Assembly (NCBI GenBank): GCA_934045075.1
Contig: OW203722.1
Location: 24,969,379 to 25,033,378 of the forward strand
DNA from: Yponomeuta sedellus
Taxonomy: Eukaryota; Arthropoda; Insecta; Lepidoptera; Yponomeutidae
Length of the DNA: 64,000 bases
Direction: 5' to 3'
The position numbers and the translations under genes were made by a program. This document shows, one piece after another, positions 10,547 through 22,304 of the stretch. Each line of letters begins with the position of its first letter. The first letter of the stretch is position 1. Under the pieces are notes generated by a model. It made no database searches and was not told where the DNA came from. It worked only from the letters and a program-made list of their open reading frames with translations.

Positions 10547-10559
10547 TAATTCTACATTT

Positions 10560-10802
10560 AAAAACCTATTTAGAGGCTAAAAATTTCACCCATGCCGGGA
10601 TTCGAACCCGCAACCTCTGGCTATCCGTGCCAGCGCTCTACCAATTGAGCCAATGGGCGACTCAACGGCATCAGTGAAATTTCGAACCTCTGTACACTAT
10701 TCTCTGTATTACGTACAGCCAGCGACATTTGGCTTTTAGCCTCTAAATAGGTTTTTAAATTTGTCCTTAGCACGGGTTAGTGCATTAAAAATAAAAATAG
10801 TA
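10560..10802 (+). repeat. Fold-back SINE (family A), tRNA-like module antisense to tail, with TSD
   Basis: Flanked by a perfect 13-bp target-site duplication (10,547-10,559 and 10,803-10,815). The element begins 'aaaaacctatttagaggct', carries the tRNA-like boxes on the minus strand, then 'ttttagcctctaaatagg' and the family tail 'ccttagcacgggttagtgca' in plus sense. So the promoter module points away from the tail. Confidence 0.8.
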
Positions 10803-10815
10803 TAATTCTACATTT

Positions 10816-11395
10816 TTACAATTTCCCGACTTTTTTTTTTCTTTTATGATAAACCAATTTTTTGGCAATAATCAGCGTTGAGGGTGAACCTTCAAATTGA
10901 CTCAAGACCTTTATCATCATAGGTCTTTGGGTCCTTCAAAGACGATTCAAGCAGTGCCCAAGAGTTTGTTACTTTTTCGAATGACTAAAATGTCCGAGAT
11001 CTTTATCCCACTGCAAGAATTTATGGTACTGTAGCCATGTACTGGCTTAGTTAATGCTTTACTTATTGGAAGCGGTGGTAGCTCAGTGGGTTGAACCAGT
11101 GAACTCAGTGGTTGGTCTTTTGGACTCAAATCGCACAAATACATAACGTCCTTCCACCATGTCATCTCTCTCTCTTTATTTGTTTCATATTATAATGCGT
11201 TTTTTTTTATAGTTCTTAATAGTGTCAGAACATAATTATGCATTTTTGCTATTATGGTTCAAGTAGGTGTTACATTATAATTTACGCATGCTGTGGACAC
11301 CTATAATTAAGGTAGCATTAATTTATATCCTTGGTGCATGTGATTAATACGATGTTTTAATGTATACCTTGTTGGTGACCCTAAATAAAATAAAT
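10816..11395. other. No gene; partial tRNA-like segment near 11,070
   Basis: 'agcggtggtagctcagtgggttgaaccagtgaactcagtgg' (near 11,070-11,112) is a decayed family B head without its body. The remaining sequence is unrecognised. Confidence 0.45.
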
Positions 11396-11404
11396 AAATA
11401 AAAT

Positions 11405-11790
11405 AAATAAACCATGGACTGGCAAGCGAGAGCTCCAGGCTCGATCCCGAGTACGGGCATGTACCAATGACTTTGTTTAATTTCAAAGTTACGTACTATT
11501 GCGAATTTGTAGTCGCAATACTACACGCTAAGGGTGAGGGAAAACATCGTCCCGCGGTTGCGGCTTGGTTGGCTCCGCACGTATTGACTAGTCTTTCCTG
11601 TGGGATAGGCCGACTAAGCTGTCAGGATGGTAAAGGTGCTGGGCAAGCCAACACTATCTATAAAACCATGTCCCAGGCACTACAGCGTCGGAGTGGTCCC
11701 TTCACCCATCTAGTGTGAGTGAAGATACCACTGAACGCTGTATAAATCATCTCGTTAAGTAGATGTAAAAAGGCCAATATTATTATTACT
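11405..11790 (+). repeat. tRNA-like SINE (family B), plus
   Basis: 'ccatggactggcaagcgaga' with box B 'ggctcgatcccga' is followed by 'atgtaccaatgactttgtttaatttcaaagttacgta', 'ggttggctccgcacgtattgacta' and 'catctcgttaagtagatg', then 'aaaaaggccaatattatta'. Full copies are at 33,705 and 48,755. The ORF across it is repeat sequence. Confidence 0.7.
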
Positions 11791-11945
11791 AATTGGATTT
11801 TTTTAAATATTTCGATGCAATTTGGCATAAAAATAACGTGTCATAAATAACCACATGGCCAAAACAGCATGGGTAAGCTTTTTAACGTATTTTACTTAGA
11901 GTTATACAAGAAACAGTTCAATTTAATGTAAGATACTTTACACTA

Positions 11946-12475
11946 AGCGCTCGTGACCTAGAGGAACCGAGTGATTGGAATCGATCACTAAGGTGATACA
12001 ACATCAGCCGCGGTTCGGTGCAGGATGGGTGACCGTCCCGTGACTACTGCTTCTTCTTCTTCTTCAGGCTTTACGTTAATCCAATGCTGGACATAGCCCA
12101 CTCCTAATAAGCGCCATAGCGCCCTGTCTTCAGCTTGCCGCATCCAGCATCCACCTGCAGTTTTTCGCAGATCGTCATCCCACCTAGTCGGAGGGCGTCC
12201 TACACAACGTTTGCCGAGTCGCGGTCTCCACTACTGCTAGTGGCCTTTTTTTTGAGCGCTCCCATGCTCTGCAAGGCACGATTTCGTGCTGACTGTCACG
12301 TAATGGCAATCGAGAAGCCAAGTCAGAGGCCTTATGGGCGGCTTGATGACTTGTGCCAGTAAGGCCCGCCCCTGCCTTACAATCTTCTAACAGCCCGGAC
12401 TTGGCCCCCGTGGAGTATGGCCTAATCTTCTTGCGATGCAGGAAGAGACTCATGCCCCAGCAGTGGAGATATACA
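11946..12475 (+). repeat. 5S-rRNA-headed SINE interrupted by an RTE fragment
   Basis: The head runs from 'gcgctcgtgacctagagg' to 'gatgggtgaccgtcccgtgactactgct' and resumes at 12,230 with 'actactgctagtgg'. The duplicated 'actactgct' (12,043-12,051 and 12,230-12,238) marks the inserted RTE piece. Confidence 0.7.
12052..12229 (-). repeat. RTE-type LINE 3' fragment nested in the 5S-SINE
   Basis: Antisense RTE C-terminus ('catcccacctagtcggagggcgtcc', coding GRPPTRWDD-like residues on the minus strand), with a (GAA)n-type tail at its left end. It is bounded by a perfect 9-bp target-site duplication. Confidence 0.75.
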
Positions 12476-12479
12476 ATGA

Positions 12480-13330
12480 GTTTATACCATAGGATACTTC
12501 TAATGTCAATTTTTCGAATTAAGTTTCGGGAAAAGCTTCTTCTTCTTCTAATGGTGCCTCTCCCTCACGCAAGCCGGAAGACCTCTTCAGCACTTGCGAT
12601 TCCGGTTCGGTCCCGTTTGTTCCCGGTCTCTCAACGAGAATTTCTTTTTCAGGCCTACGCATCACTTGCCAGCAATTTTTTCCACCATTATAAGTTATAG
12701 GAGACACTATTTAGGTATCTGAGCACATGACCTAAAAAGCATGCAATGCCCCTGCGGGAAAAGCTAGCTAACTTTATTGTTATAGCGCCTTTATTATGTA
12801 TTTTTTCACGCATATATCTGTGTGTGACAGCGAAATGTTTACTTAGCTCTGCTGTAATGAGTATATATCACTAAAATACTTATACTGCATACCGCATTTC
12901 AGTGCCGTAGTTCATACGGTATTTTTGTACAATGGGAGTGATAGTTTCATTGGCATGTCATTGGGAGGCGTTAGCATTTAGTTTTATTGAAGAATATGAC
13001 TCGAGCCCTTTTAGATATTGTATCGTTTTTGCACACAGATGTAAACGTGGAGAGTTAGATAATCAAGACGCTGAATTGAGAATATTTGTATGTTCTGTTG
13101 AATTACAAGTAATAATCTATGTCTATCTATCAAAAGCTGACATCGGTCGTATCGGCGTAGTAGGGTCCTTTGGGAAACGCAATTAGCCCGGTAATACCGC
13201 TGCTAGCTTTCCCCGGGTGATAGACTTTTTACCCTGACGTGACCCCGCGTCTGGCCGCTGAAAGGCTGACCGGGGTAATCTGTTAATAATATACCGTTGA
13301 AGGCACGGAGCACCACACATATTACAAAAA
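12480..13330. other. No recognised gene
   Basis: A few short ORFs (such as 12,932-13,186) show no motif I recognise. Positions 13,130-13,290 are locally GC-richer. Confidence 0.25.
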
Positions 13331-13369
13331 ATACTGCATGTTTAGAAATAAATGTATATGCGAAAACAT

Positions 13370-13610
13370 TTTTTTATGCATCCTGTAATCGTATCACTGC
13401 AGGGCACATGCCTTCTCTTAGAGAGAAAGAGAGAAAAAGAGAGTAGGGGATAAATTACCACGCGTGCCTGTCACAAACGTGAAAATACACCCAGACTGAG
13501 GCCTCTTGTACAAATGTGCGGAGGCCCTCAGTGGGGAAGCGAACCTACGACCTCTGTCTTGATTGCTAAGCTAAGCGCCTTAACGGCTACACTAACGAGG
13601 CAGTAATTAA
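13370..13610 (-). repeat. tRNA-like repeat, minus
   Basis: A reversed tRNA-like head, box B 'gcgaacctacgacctctgtc' and box A 'gccttaacggctacactaacgagg', lies at 13,540-13,603. It is preceded by 'cactgcagggcacatgccttctctt', which recurs near 14,870 and 26,400. Confidence 0.5.
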
Positions 13611-13985
13611 TAATATAGATGCTATCCAATACAGGGCTAAACAATGTTGACAGAGAAATTCAGCAGTTATAAATTTATCTCAGAAATTTCCCTCCATTAT
13701 GGAAATGGCTTCACAGAGTAACTGCGTTATCATGGTGTGAACCTCAAAGTGTGAAGGCGGAAATATTAATACATCATTATGATATGCTAATTTATCATCG
13801 AACGGGTGCATTGACCCCCAGGCCTGCCTTTTACAGGGTGCTACAAAAGTACAGAATGAGGGCAGAGCTACTCCGAACATTGTGGAGTTGTCGGAGTGAG
13901 ATTCGTCGTTTTCTTTCACAATTCTTTTAGTTTGATTTTCTTATTGCAAAAACTTAATAGAGTTCTTTGCTGGTATGGTAGTAAG
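13611..13985. other. No gene seen
   Basis: The minus ORF 13,680-13,919 has no recognisable domain and starts and ends inside AT-rich DNA; probably a chance ORF. Confidence 0.25.
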
Positions 13986-13989
13986 TCAG

Positions 13990-14380
13990 TTATTGTATGA
14001 ACGTATTTAGCTTTTACCCGCGACTCCGTCCGCGTGGACTTTAGTAGCCACAAAATTTTGTATCAGAGTTCACTCCCTTAAGGATTAAGTTAAAAAAACG
14101 GCGCAGCACGTGTTCAAATAATTGTGTTGAAAAGTATTTATTTTAAGTTTCAAGAAAATTAGACAACATTTTTTTATACCTCCCATACAAATTTTGGCAA
14201 CCCTTTTGGCAAGTCCTCTTAGGGGTTGAATTTCAAAAAATCGTTTTATTCCTTGCCTACATTATATATAGACCCTCTGTGCAAAATTTCAGCTTCCTAG
14301 GTCCAACAGCTTGAGCTGGGCGTTGATGAGTGAGTCAGTCACTCAAGACTTTCAATTTTATTTATATAGATAGCAACTCA
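13990..14380. repeat. Dispersed transposon-like repeat ('acccgcgactccgtccgcgtgg')
   Basis: The start 'ttacccgcgactccgtccgcgtgg' and end 'gatgagtgagtcagtcactcaagactttcaatttt' are a frequent pattern in moth genomes. No ORF remains; class unknown. Confidence 0.4.
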
Positions 14381-15080
14381 TTTCTGTCTCTACATCTTTA
14401 TGTCTTGCCTTGCAATGTTTCTCCCTCCCTAAAAAAGAGACATACAAAACATGGCCTGTTCACTCTTTATACCAACCATAAAACTTACACCCTGTATAAC
14501 CCCTCGTTACTGTTAAAAAAGGCTAATTTAAATCTTTTACGGAATTTCCGTTCAAAAGGCCAAGTCACGATCAGAGTAGGCCGTCACACACCGTGCGGGA
14601 AAATTAACGGAAAAATTGCCAAAAAACATGTAAAAAATATAAAACCCAGACGCCAAAGTCAGAAGAGGGGCGTAAACGAGTAAACGCTGCAGCTCAAGCG
14701 TTTTCAAGCTCAGCCTCTTCTCCTAAACGTGTTGATGGGAAAACCAACTTTATTAAATTAAATAGTTGCAGAATTTTGAGACTGACGTAGCTCAGCACCT
14801 ATACACGAAAAGAAAAAGAAGAAGCACCTTTATTATTATTTCTTTGTTTTTATGTAGCCTATAAACGTCCCACTGCAGGGCACAGGCCTTCTCCCAGATA
14901 CGATTTATGGGTTTAATTGCCACGCGTGCCCACCGCGGATTGGCAATTTCAAGCCCAAAGGTATTTGTATTTGTCCACCTCATACACTCCTCACGTTGTT
15001 TTTTTCACAGCTAGTAAGTGGGTATTGGTTTTATAACTTCACCCTCTTTAGCCCCTATATTACGCGCACTAAGGCCTGGC
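14381..15080. other. No gene; repeat remnant at 14,850-14,990
   Basis: 'tataaacgtcccactgcagggcacaggccttctcccag' (14,860-14,900) is the antisense repeat also at 13,400 and 26,400. The ORF 14,330-14,683 has no known motif. Confidence 0.35.
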
Positions 15081-15084
15081 AGCG

Positions 15085-15452
15085 CTGGTAGCGCTTGTGA
15101 CCTAGCGGAACCGAGTGATTGGAATCAATCACTTTGGTTAAGCAAAAACAGGCGCGGTCAGGTCCTGGATGGGTGACCATCTCGTGACTACCGCTAGTGG
15201 CATTTTTTCCGAGCGCTTCCGTACTTCGCAAGACACGTAAAACCGTTGGTGCCGGCTGTCATGTAATGACAGTCGTTAAGCCATGTCAGAGGCCTTATGG
15301 GCGGCTTGATAACTTCTAAGAGTAAGGCCCGCCACTGTCTTACAATCCTCCACCAACCCGGACTTGGCCCCCGTGCTGGAGTATGGCCTAACCTTCCTGA
15401 CATGCAGGCACAGACCCGTGCCCCGGCAGTGGGGACATACAAGGGTTGATAA
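15085..15452 (+). repeat. 5S-rRNA-headed SINE, plus, best preserved copy
   Basis: The head shows 'tggttaagca', 'gcgcggtcaggtcctggatgggtgacc' and 'gtgactacc', which align in order with box A, the intermediate element and box C of 5S rRNA. The body runs through 'ggccttatgggcggcttgat', 'cttggcccccgtg' and 'gcagtggggacatacaag' to 'ggttgata'. Confidence 0.65.
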
Positions 15453-15765
15453 CAAGGCCTGACAAATTCCATACTAAGCTATCGCAAACGTCAGAATTCC
15501 GACAGGATTTGGTACGCATAATCAGAACATCTAATTCAGTTTTTAGTAGTGACCTCTAGTTTCCTGTACACGAACTGTCTTTTAATCTACTGTTAACAGC
15601 TGACAGTTAGCCAAAGTGTATGCAAAAACACAACTGACAGCTCAGATTTTTTTGTGTATTACAAACCGGGTATTAGTTTGGTACCGCCCATTCAAATTCA
15701 AACTCAAATCATTTGTGTAAAAACAATTTGCCGACAGGATTTTACTTCTATAGTAATTCTTCATA
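15453..15765. other. No gene seen
   Basis: No repeat head or ORF recognised. Confidence 0.3.
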
Positions 15766-15769
15766 ATTT

Positions 15770-15872
15770 ATGATTGCTGGATGCGGCAAGCTGAAGACAG
15801 GGCGCTATGGCGCTCATTAGGGGATGGCTATATCCAGCAGTGGACTACATAATATAGCCTGGAGAAGAAAAT
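15770..15872 (+). repeat. RTE 3' fragment, plus
   Basis: 'gctggatgcggcaagctgaagacagggcgctatggcgctcattaggggatggctatatccagcagtggact' followed by 'tatagcctggagaag'. It is a short 3' end only. Confidence 0.7.
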
Positions 15873-16250
15873 AAATAGCAATCGCATTATAAAGAATTAC
15901 TATAGTATGTATGAACAAACTTATTTTTGTAATTAATCCAATAAATTTAAATGTTATCAAAGTATTGACAATAACACATAATAACATACGTGTGAAACGC
16001 TTGTCCCTTCTTTCTGTCCGCGGTCGGTTAAAAGGGGAGATCCTGGTCATTACCGGAAGAAGGATAGGTGTGGACGCACTGATAAACTTTTACGATTCAT
16101 TCCGGGTGATGACTTGTATTTTTTTAATCGATTTATGTAATCCACTAGCTTAGAGGGCGTTCAAGAGGTTCACTTGATGTCCCTATGAAATTCAGAAGAA
16201 AGAGTAGGTACTTAGGATTTGTATACCTACCTAACCAAAAGCTGGTTATA
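15873..16250. other. No gene seen
   Basis: ORFs on both strands (15,817-16,153) overlap with no recognisable motif. Confidence 0.25.
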
Positions 16251-16262
16251 TACCTTTATTAT

Positions 16263-16482
16263 AAAAACCTATTTAGAGGCTAAAAATTCCACCCATGCCG
16301 GGATTCGAACCCGCGACCTCTGGCCATCCGTGCCAGCGCTCTTTCCAACTGAGCTGGGCGACTCACCGGCAACAGTGAAATTTCGAACCTCTTTACACTA
16401 TTCTCTGTGGAATTTTTAGCCTCTAATTAGGTTTTTGAAATTGTCCTTAGCACGGGTTAGTGCATTAAAAATAAAAATAGTA
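16263..16482 (+). repeat. Fold-back SINE (family A) with 12-bp TSD
   Basis: Perfect target-site duplication TACCTTTATTAT at 16,251-16,262 and 16,483-16,494. The tRNA-like boxes lie on the minus strand at 16,300-16,355, followed by 'aatttttagcctctaattagg' and the plus-sense tail. Same architecture as 10,560. Confidence 0.8.
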
Positions 16483-16639
16483 TACCTTTATTATGTTGCA
16501 ATTTATTCTGTCCAATGAAAACTATTAGTTATATTAAACTGTTAAAGAGAACTATTGAAGTATCTGTTTCATTATGTTTTACAATTTAAACAAGCCGCTA
16601 CGTAATACTGTAAGTAAGTAATTATGTATACATACAATA

Positions 16640-17176
<537 letters not shown>

Positions 17177-17419
17177 ACCGAGGTCAGGGACGCTTTCTGA
17201 TTGTTTTGTCCTTGTGGCGCGTGTACTCTTTAAATAACAAATGTTTTAAAAGAATGCACACAGAGATAGAAAATTATCTACCTCTGTCGTAACAATGAGC
17301 TATATAAGTATGTGTTGTTATTTATTTATATCTATGTATTTTATGTAGATGTGTAGTTTATTTTATTCTTTGTTTTGTGAAAATAGGTAGTAATTTAGTA
17401 TGAGGGAAAACTTTTATTA

Positions 17420-17575
17420 GGGGGATCGGTCGGCGCCTTAGGAGTCGGGGGTATGACGTTCGTTCCGGGGCATACCTGATGCAAAGGATCTCCCTGGCGG
17501 TCCAACGAGGTAATGCTGCTAGCGTCATGGGAACTTTTGGGTCGGGTGTGTCCCGGGGCGATATTTTTGATTGAT
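17420..17575 (+). pseudogene. LINE polyprotein C-terminal fragment
   Basis: One frame reads 'LMQRISLAVQRGNAASVMGT' before a stop, matching the 'QRGNAAS-x-x-GT' end found in many insect non-LTR polyproteins. The upstream coding region is absent and the sequence is GC-richer than its flanks. Confidence 0.5.
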
Positions 17576-18160
17576 TTAGTTCAGTTTTTTACTGTTCATT
17601 GTGCCACTTTTTATGACGAAGCTTTCTGCGGATTTTTTGAATGTGTGTGATGCCTTTTTTCTAAACAGTTAAATAAAATTTAGGATTTTTGTAGTTTATG
17701 TTGTGCACAAATTGACCCGTTTTTTGCAGTTTTTCCTATTTTCAAAGGTTTTCTGGAAGAAACCTCCTACAGAGATAAGTAGCCTTTGCACATGTTATTT
17801 AGTATGCAATCTCCTGTAACACGTTTAAGTGCAATTAAGTGTAATAATATTATTTTTTCTTAAAATTATACCTGTGCAGTGTTCCACCCTTTCTGAAACC
17901 AACCATTACCTCTATCCTCATACCGACCAATTAGCCTAACAATCCCATGGCAATATGGCCATAAAAAGCAGCAACCTTTTACTCGGTCAAGTACCGTGCA
18001 TTACCGTTCAGCGGGCACTCGTGATGCTATTGGCGCGATGAGCTCAGATTGCACTATCCGCTCAGGGTCATGGAGTAAATGGAACGGTGGTGCGGAGGTC
18101 AGAAGGGGTTCGGATAAGACAAAACAAGAATATTCTTTATTTATTGTACACCAGAGATAT
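17576..18160. other. No gene; possible LINE 3' UTR remnant
   Basis: 'ggttttctggaagaaacctcctacagagataagtagcctttgcac' (17,750-17,795) matches the LINE 3'-end repeat class seen near 34,265. The rest is unrecognised. Confidence 0.35.
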
Positions 18161-18167
18161 GACAGTT

Positions 18168-18520
18168 ATTAACCCTTGTATGTCTCCACTGCTGGGGCAC
18201 GGGTCTCTTCCTGCATCGCAGGAAGGTTAGGCCATATTCCACCACGGGGGCCAAGTCCAGGTTATTGGAAGATTGTAAGACAGTGGCGGGCCTTACTGTC
18301 AGAAGTTATCAAGCCGCCCATAAGGTATCTGTCATGGCTTAACGACTGCCATTACATAACAGGCGGCACTAACGGATTAACGTACCTTGCGTAGCACGGA
18401 AGCGCTCGTGGCCTAGTGAAACCATGTGATTGGAATCCATCACTTGGGTTAAGGAAAGGCAGACGCGGTCAGGTGCTGTATGGGTGACCATCCCGTGACT
18501 ACCGCAAGTGGCTTTTTTAC
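18168..18520. repeat. Chimeric 5S-SINE: body in minus, head in plus
   Basis: From 18,170 to 18,390 the SINE body reads on the minus strand ('gtctccactgctggggcacgggtctcttcctgcatcgcagg'). From 18,400 the 5S-like head reads in plus ('agcgctcgtggcctagtg' to 'gtgaccatcccgtgactacc'). Head and body are therefore inverted relative to each other. Confidence 0.65.
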
Positions 18521-19195
18521 CGAACATAGAATAATATGAAAATATTTTTATTGAACACCAGAAAAGAAAAACACTCGAACTAGATATCAAATGCTTGACG
18601 CTCTCACTAGATCTTCAGTGAGCTGTTTTTTTAATAAAACCACCACATCCACTGCCTCCCGTATCCACGTCGGCCGATTACCAGGTCACTCCGTAGCGGC
18701 AGTGAAAGCCTGGCAACTGACAGTCTGGAGATGAGGGCTTAGGGCTGGCCGCGAGTGTACCGCAATTGTGCTCTCTGTGCTTAGAATAGCTAAATAATTA
18801 GGCTCTCGCCGTGGTAAAGAGGAACAAGTAAGTAATGCCGATTACAACAATGAAACGCGCGTATAGTAATTAGGCAAGGACTCGACATACTTGGATACTT
18901 ACAGGCGTGGATAAACGCCTGTCATGAGTAACTAAAGCAGTAAGCTTAGCGAGCAATAATCACAAAGCTAGAATAAAGAATGAAACAAAAATCAACGAGG
19001 TCAACGTACGCAAGTCCATATAAATGGTTTGCTGTATCTTTAAAACAAGGTTTGGTAGTCAAACCTTAAACTGTATGCTCTTTGGTTACTGTCATTTAAG
19101 TTAAATTAAATTAATTTCAAAGCTGTTTGGAGGCCTTAGCACAGCAGAAGGACACAAAAATGCCTAAGTAATATACAGTTGTTTTGACATGAAAA
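18521..19195. other. No gene seen
   Basis: Nothing recognisable on either strand beyond generic AT-rich DNA. Confidence 0.3.
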
Positions 19196-19202
19196 TAATA
19201 TT

Positions 19203-19315
19203 CGATAGCAACCCTAGTGTGTCCCCACTGCTAGGGCAAGGGTCTCTTTCTGCATCGCAGGAAGGTTAGGTCACACTCCACCCCGGAGACCAAGTCCGGA
19301 TTGGTGGAGGAGAAA
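19203..19315 (-). repeat. 5S-SINE 3' fragment, minus
   Basis: 'gtccccactgctagggcaagggtctctttctgcatcgcaggaagg' to 'caagtccggattggtggagga'. Confidence 0.65.
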
Positions 19316-20024
19316 AATTAAATAATAAAATGCAAAATATTGTTTGACTTTACATAACACGACCTTAGCTTTTTAAGGGTCACCCTCCTTGTTAGATTGA
19401 GCCTATTGAATATTTCGAAATAAACATTTTTGTCTAGTCCCTTAAGAACCGTGATAAGGACTTAGTAAAAGGAGTATGTTTGCAATTAGTGGGAGTTTTT
19501 ATGTATGTATAGATGCGTGCACTATCATAAAAAGACGTTAAAACCTTGTCACATTAATCTTTTCTAGCCTGATGTATGAGAAAAGAACTATTTTGACTTT
19601 GACAAGGTATTAAAGGGCAAACACGTCAGTGCACGTTATCATATTCCAATTTACTCGAAGACCATTTTGGGCACCAAAATGTATTTCTACAAGACCTACG
19701 AGTACTCGTACATGTATGTACCTAGTATTACAAGAATCTTTTTGCATACATAGTTTTATTTGACCCTATCATGCTACAGTAAAATTACTTCACACGAGTA
19801 GCCAGATAAATCACTGGTTTATTTTACAATGCTTTTGCGCCGGCTCGGTGGGCGGGTTGCATTTCACTCTGCGACTGACATAGAAAATAACCGACGTTAG
19901 ACAAATTCAATGTAAGGATTCAGAAAAGGGATTTCTTTTTACATTTGTGTAGCTTTCCTTTTACCACAAAGTAACTTTGCCGTATTAATTTTGGCCTTTG
20001 CATCGACGTACGTAATGAGATGAT
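19316..20024. other. No gene seen
   Basis: AT-rich, no recognised element. Confidence 0.3.
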
Positions 20025-20026
20025 AT

Positions 20027-20360
20027 ATACAGCGTCGTGGCCTAGTCGAACCGAGTGATTGGAATATATCACTTGAGTTATGCAACAACAGGCGCGGTCA
20101 GGTAGAGGATGGGTAACCGAGCGCTTCCGTGCTTCGCAAGGCACGTTAAGCCGTTGGTTCCGGCTGTCACGTAATGGCAGTTGTTAAGCCATGTCAGAGG
20201 CCTTATGGGCGGTTTGATAACTTCTGACAGTAAGGCCTGCCACTGTTTTACAATCCTCCACCAACCCGGACTTGGCCCCCGTGGCGGAGTATGACCTGAC
20301 CTTCCTGCGATGCAGGTAGAGACCCGTGCCCCAGCAGTGGGGATATACAAGGTATCGATA
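20027..20360 (+). repeat. 5S-rRNA-headed SINE, plus, internally deleted
   Basis: Head 'cgtggcctagtcgaaccgagtgattgg', 'gcgcggtcaggta' and 'gatgggtaaccg', joined directly to 'agcgcttccgtgcttcgcaagg', so about 30 bases are missing. It is followed by 'atcgatatcgatcgat' and by a family B tail at 20,365-20,500. Confidence 0.6.
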
Positions 20361-21160
20361 TCGATCGATACAGCGTCCAGTGACACCTTTGCACACACTA
20401 GATGGATGATTTTTTGCTTGAGTAGGCAGCACCTGTACCATCTTTACGTCCTTGTCGGCCTAGCCCATAGAAAAGGTAAGTCAATGCGTGCGGAGCCAAC
20501 CAAGCGCGGGTTTTCACACGATGTAGAAAAAGAGGTTACACAGATATTTCTTAACCTAAAGATTACATACGGACGGTCTAATCACTAACAGCGGTCTCTT
20601 CCAGACAACCTTTGGATGGACTGGACAAACACAGTACCACATTCACAAACATTAAAATTACATTAAAAAAATACGTTTAAATGGAATATAAGCATATTCC
20701 AATTCATCATCATCAACCCATTATGTCCCTACCGAGGGGCACGGCTCTCTTCTCTGAGAAAGATATATGCCATACTCCACCACGGGGCCAAGTCCGGATT
20801 GGTGGAATATTCCAATTACACGTATTATTTTTTTTATAACTTAAAATTCAGTTAAATCAGTCATTTAACGCGGTCGCTTATTACGACCGAGTAAAACCGA
20901 AGTCTTAATGAAAACCCCATAAAAAGGCATTTACTGGCCATATCTGGAAGAGGGAGGAACTTCATTTAGGTTCTGACATGAAGAATATGTAAAAGCCGCA
21001 GAAGTTTCACTCAGTGTCAGGAACTAAAGGTATTGTTGATAAAGAGATTGTTGTTTTCTATAACACGATGCATGAATATGATAGAGAATTCTATGTTGTG
21101 TACTCGTATAAGAAAATTTAATAAATGAAATAATATCCATTTATAGAAACTGCCAAACGC
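20361..21160. other. SINE remnants, no gene
   Basis: Contains an antisense family B 3' piece (20,365-20,500), a LINE 3'-end piece near 20,560-20,610 and a minus 5S-SINE fragment at 20,712-20,805. Confidence 0.45.
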
Positions 21161-21161
21161 A

Positions 21162-21475
21162 CAGTGTTTCGCAAGGCAGGCATAGATGGCAGTTGTTAAG
21201 TCAAGCCAAACTTCTGACAGTAAAGCCAGGTTTTCACGGTCTTAATGCGCTCGGCCGATGCGCCATCCGAGTAAACTAATGCTTCTGATTGGCTATTTTG
21301 GTGTTGTCACGAAAAACCGTCCAATCAGAAGCATTACCGAGCGTACTAAGACCGTGAAAACGCGGCTTTAGACCAGGCACTGGTCTTGCAAACCTCTACC
21401 TATCCGGACTTGGCCCCGTTTTGGAGTATGGCTTACTTTCCTTAGGGAAGACCCGTACCCTGTGCGCCATGAATG
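21162..21475 (+). repeat. Degenerate 5S-SINE body split by a palindromic MITE
   Basis: SINE sequence runs to 'cttctgacagtaaagcc' and resumes at 'ggcactggtcttgcaaacctc' then 'ccggacttggccccgt'. The inserted element is listed separately. Confidence 0.6.
21218..21371. mobile_element. Palindromic MITE inside the 5S-SINE
   Basis: The ends 'gttttcacggtctta' and 'taagaccgtgaaaac' are inverted. Inner segments 'aatgcttctgattgg' and 'ccaatcagaagcatt' are also inverted, so the whole 150-bp unit can fold back. No coding capacity. Confidence 0.75.
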
Positions 21476-22300
21476 GCATTCATTAGAGATCTACAGTCAG
21501 CAATTGGTTGCTAAAGGTCGAAAAAGATGAATAGTAGTTAACGTTCAGCAGTCAGCAATCGGGCTATTAATAATATTTTCTTGCACTTGTCTCTAATTTT
21601 GTAAATATTAAAAAAATGATTTCGGATTGAAATCAATCGATCGGATCCGTGGATGTAACTTGGGTCACCTTAATCACGTAATCCCTAACTCACCGTGACT
21701 TGGTGAGTTAGGGATTACGTGAATCTTCTGTATTTCTCTAGTTTATGGCTTTGGTGTGTATAAAATTGATTATACGCTACACCTCGCCAGTAATTATAAG
21801 CTTTTATGAATGCAAGTGGAATTTGGTGTCTTTTATTTTGTCATAGGCTGAGATCGTATAATATTTTAATTGCCTTCACCCTCTCGTTTTAATTAACAGA
21901 TTTAATGTGAATTTAAAACAATGTACATGCTATTTAAGTATTTGCTATCGCTCGTTAAGGTATTGAAATAATTACGATATTCAAGTTTGTACTAAAAATA
22001 AATATCTATAATAATCATATGACTCTGCTTTACACATTATTTGTACAGTTATGGTGATAATACCACTCGCAACGTAAAGAAAAACATTGTAAAGGAACCT
22101 AAGTGTCTGAGAATACACTCGTATTAAAATAAATATCCATCGTCACCATCAGAATGTTGACTTTATCAAAACAAAAGCTTTCTTACAAGCATGCATATAA
22201 CTCAGCCATAGCAACCAACTCAAATCAATAATGTGTAGTACTTACGAAAGTTTTAGTTTTAAGTAAATTATTTAAGATTTTTTATTTTATTGTGTACATG
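21476..22300. other. No gene; holds a perfect 20-bp hairpin
   Basis: Arms 21,675-21,694 and 21,702-21,721 are perfect inverse copies around a 7-nt loop. Nothing else is recognised. Confidence 0.6.
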
Positions 22301-22304
22301 TTTA

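Noticed and set aside
15194..15472. ORFs with 'GARV', 'RGPSPGWWRIVRQWRALL' type peptides, repeated at several sites
   Set aside because: The same peptide recurs wherever the 5S-SINE body lies, on either strand, and is broken in most copies. It is repeat sequence, not a gene family.
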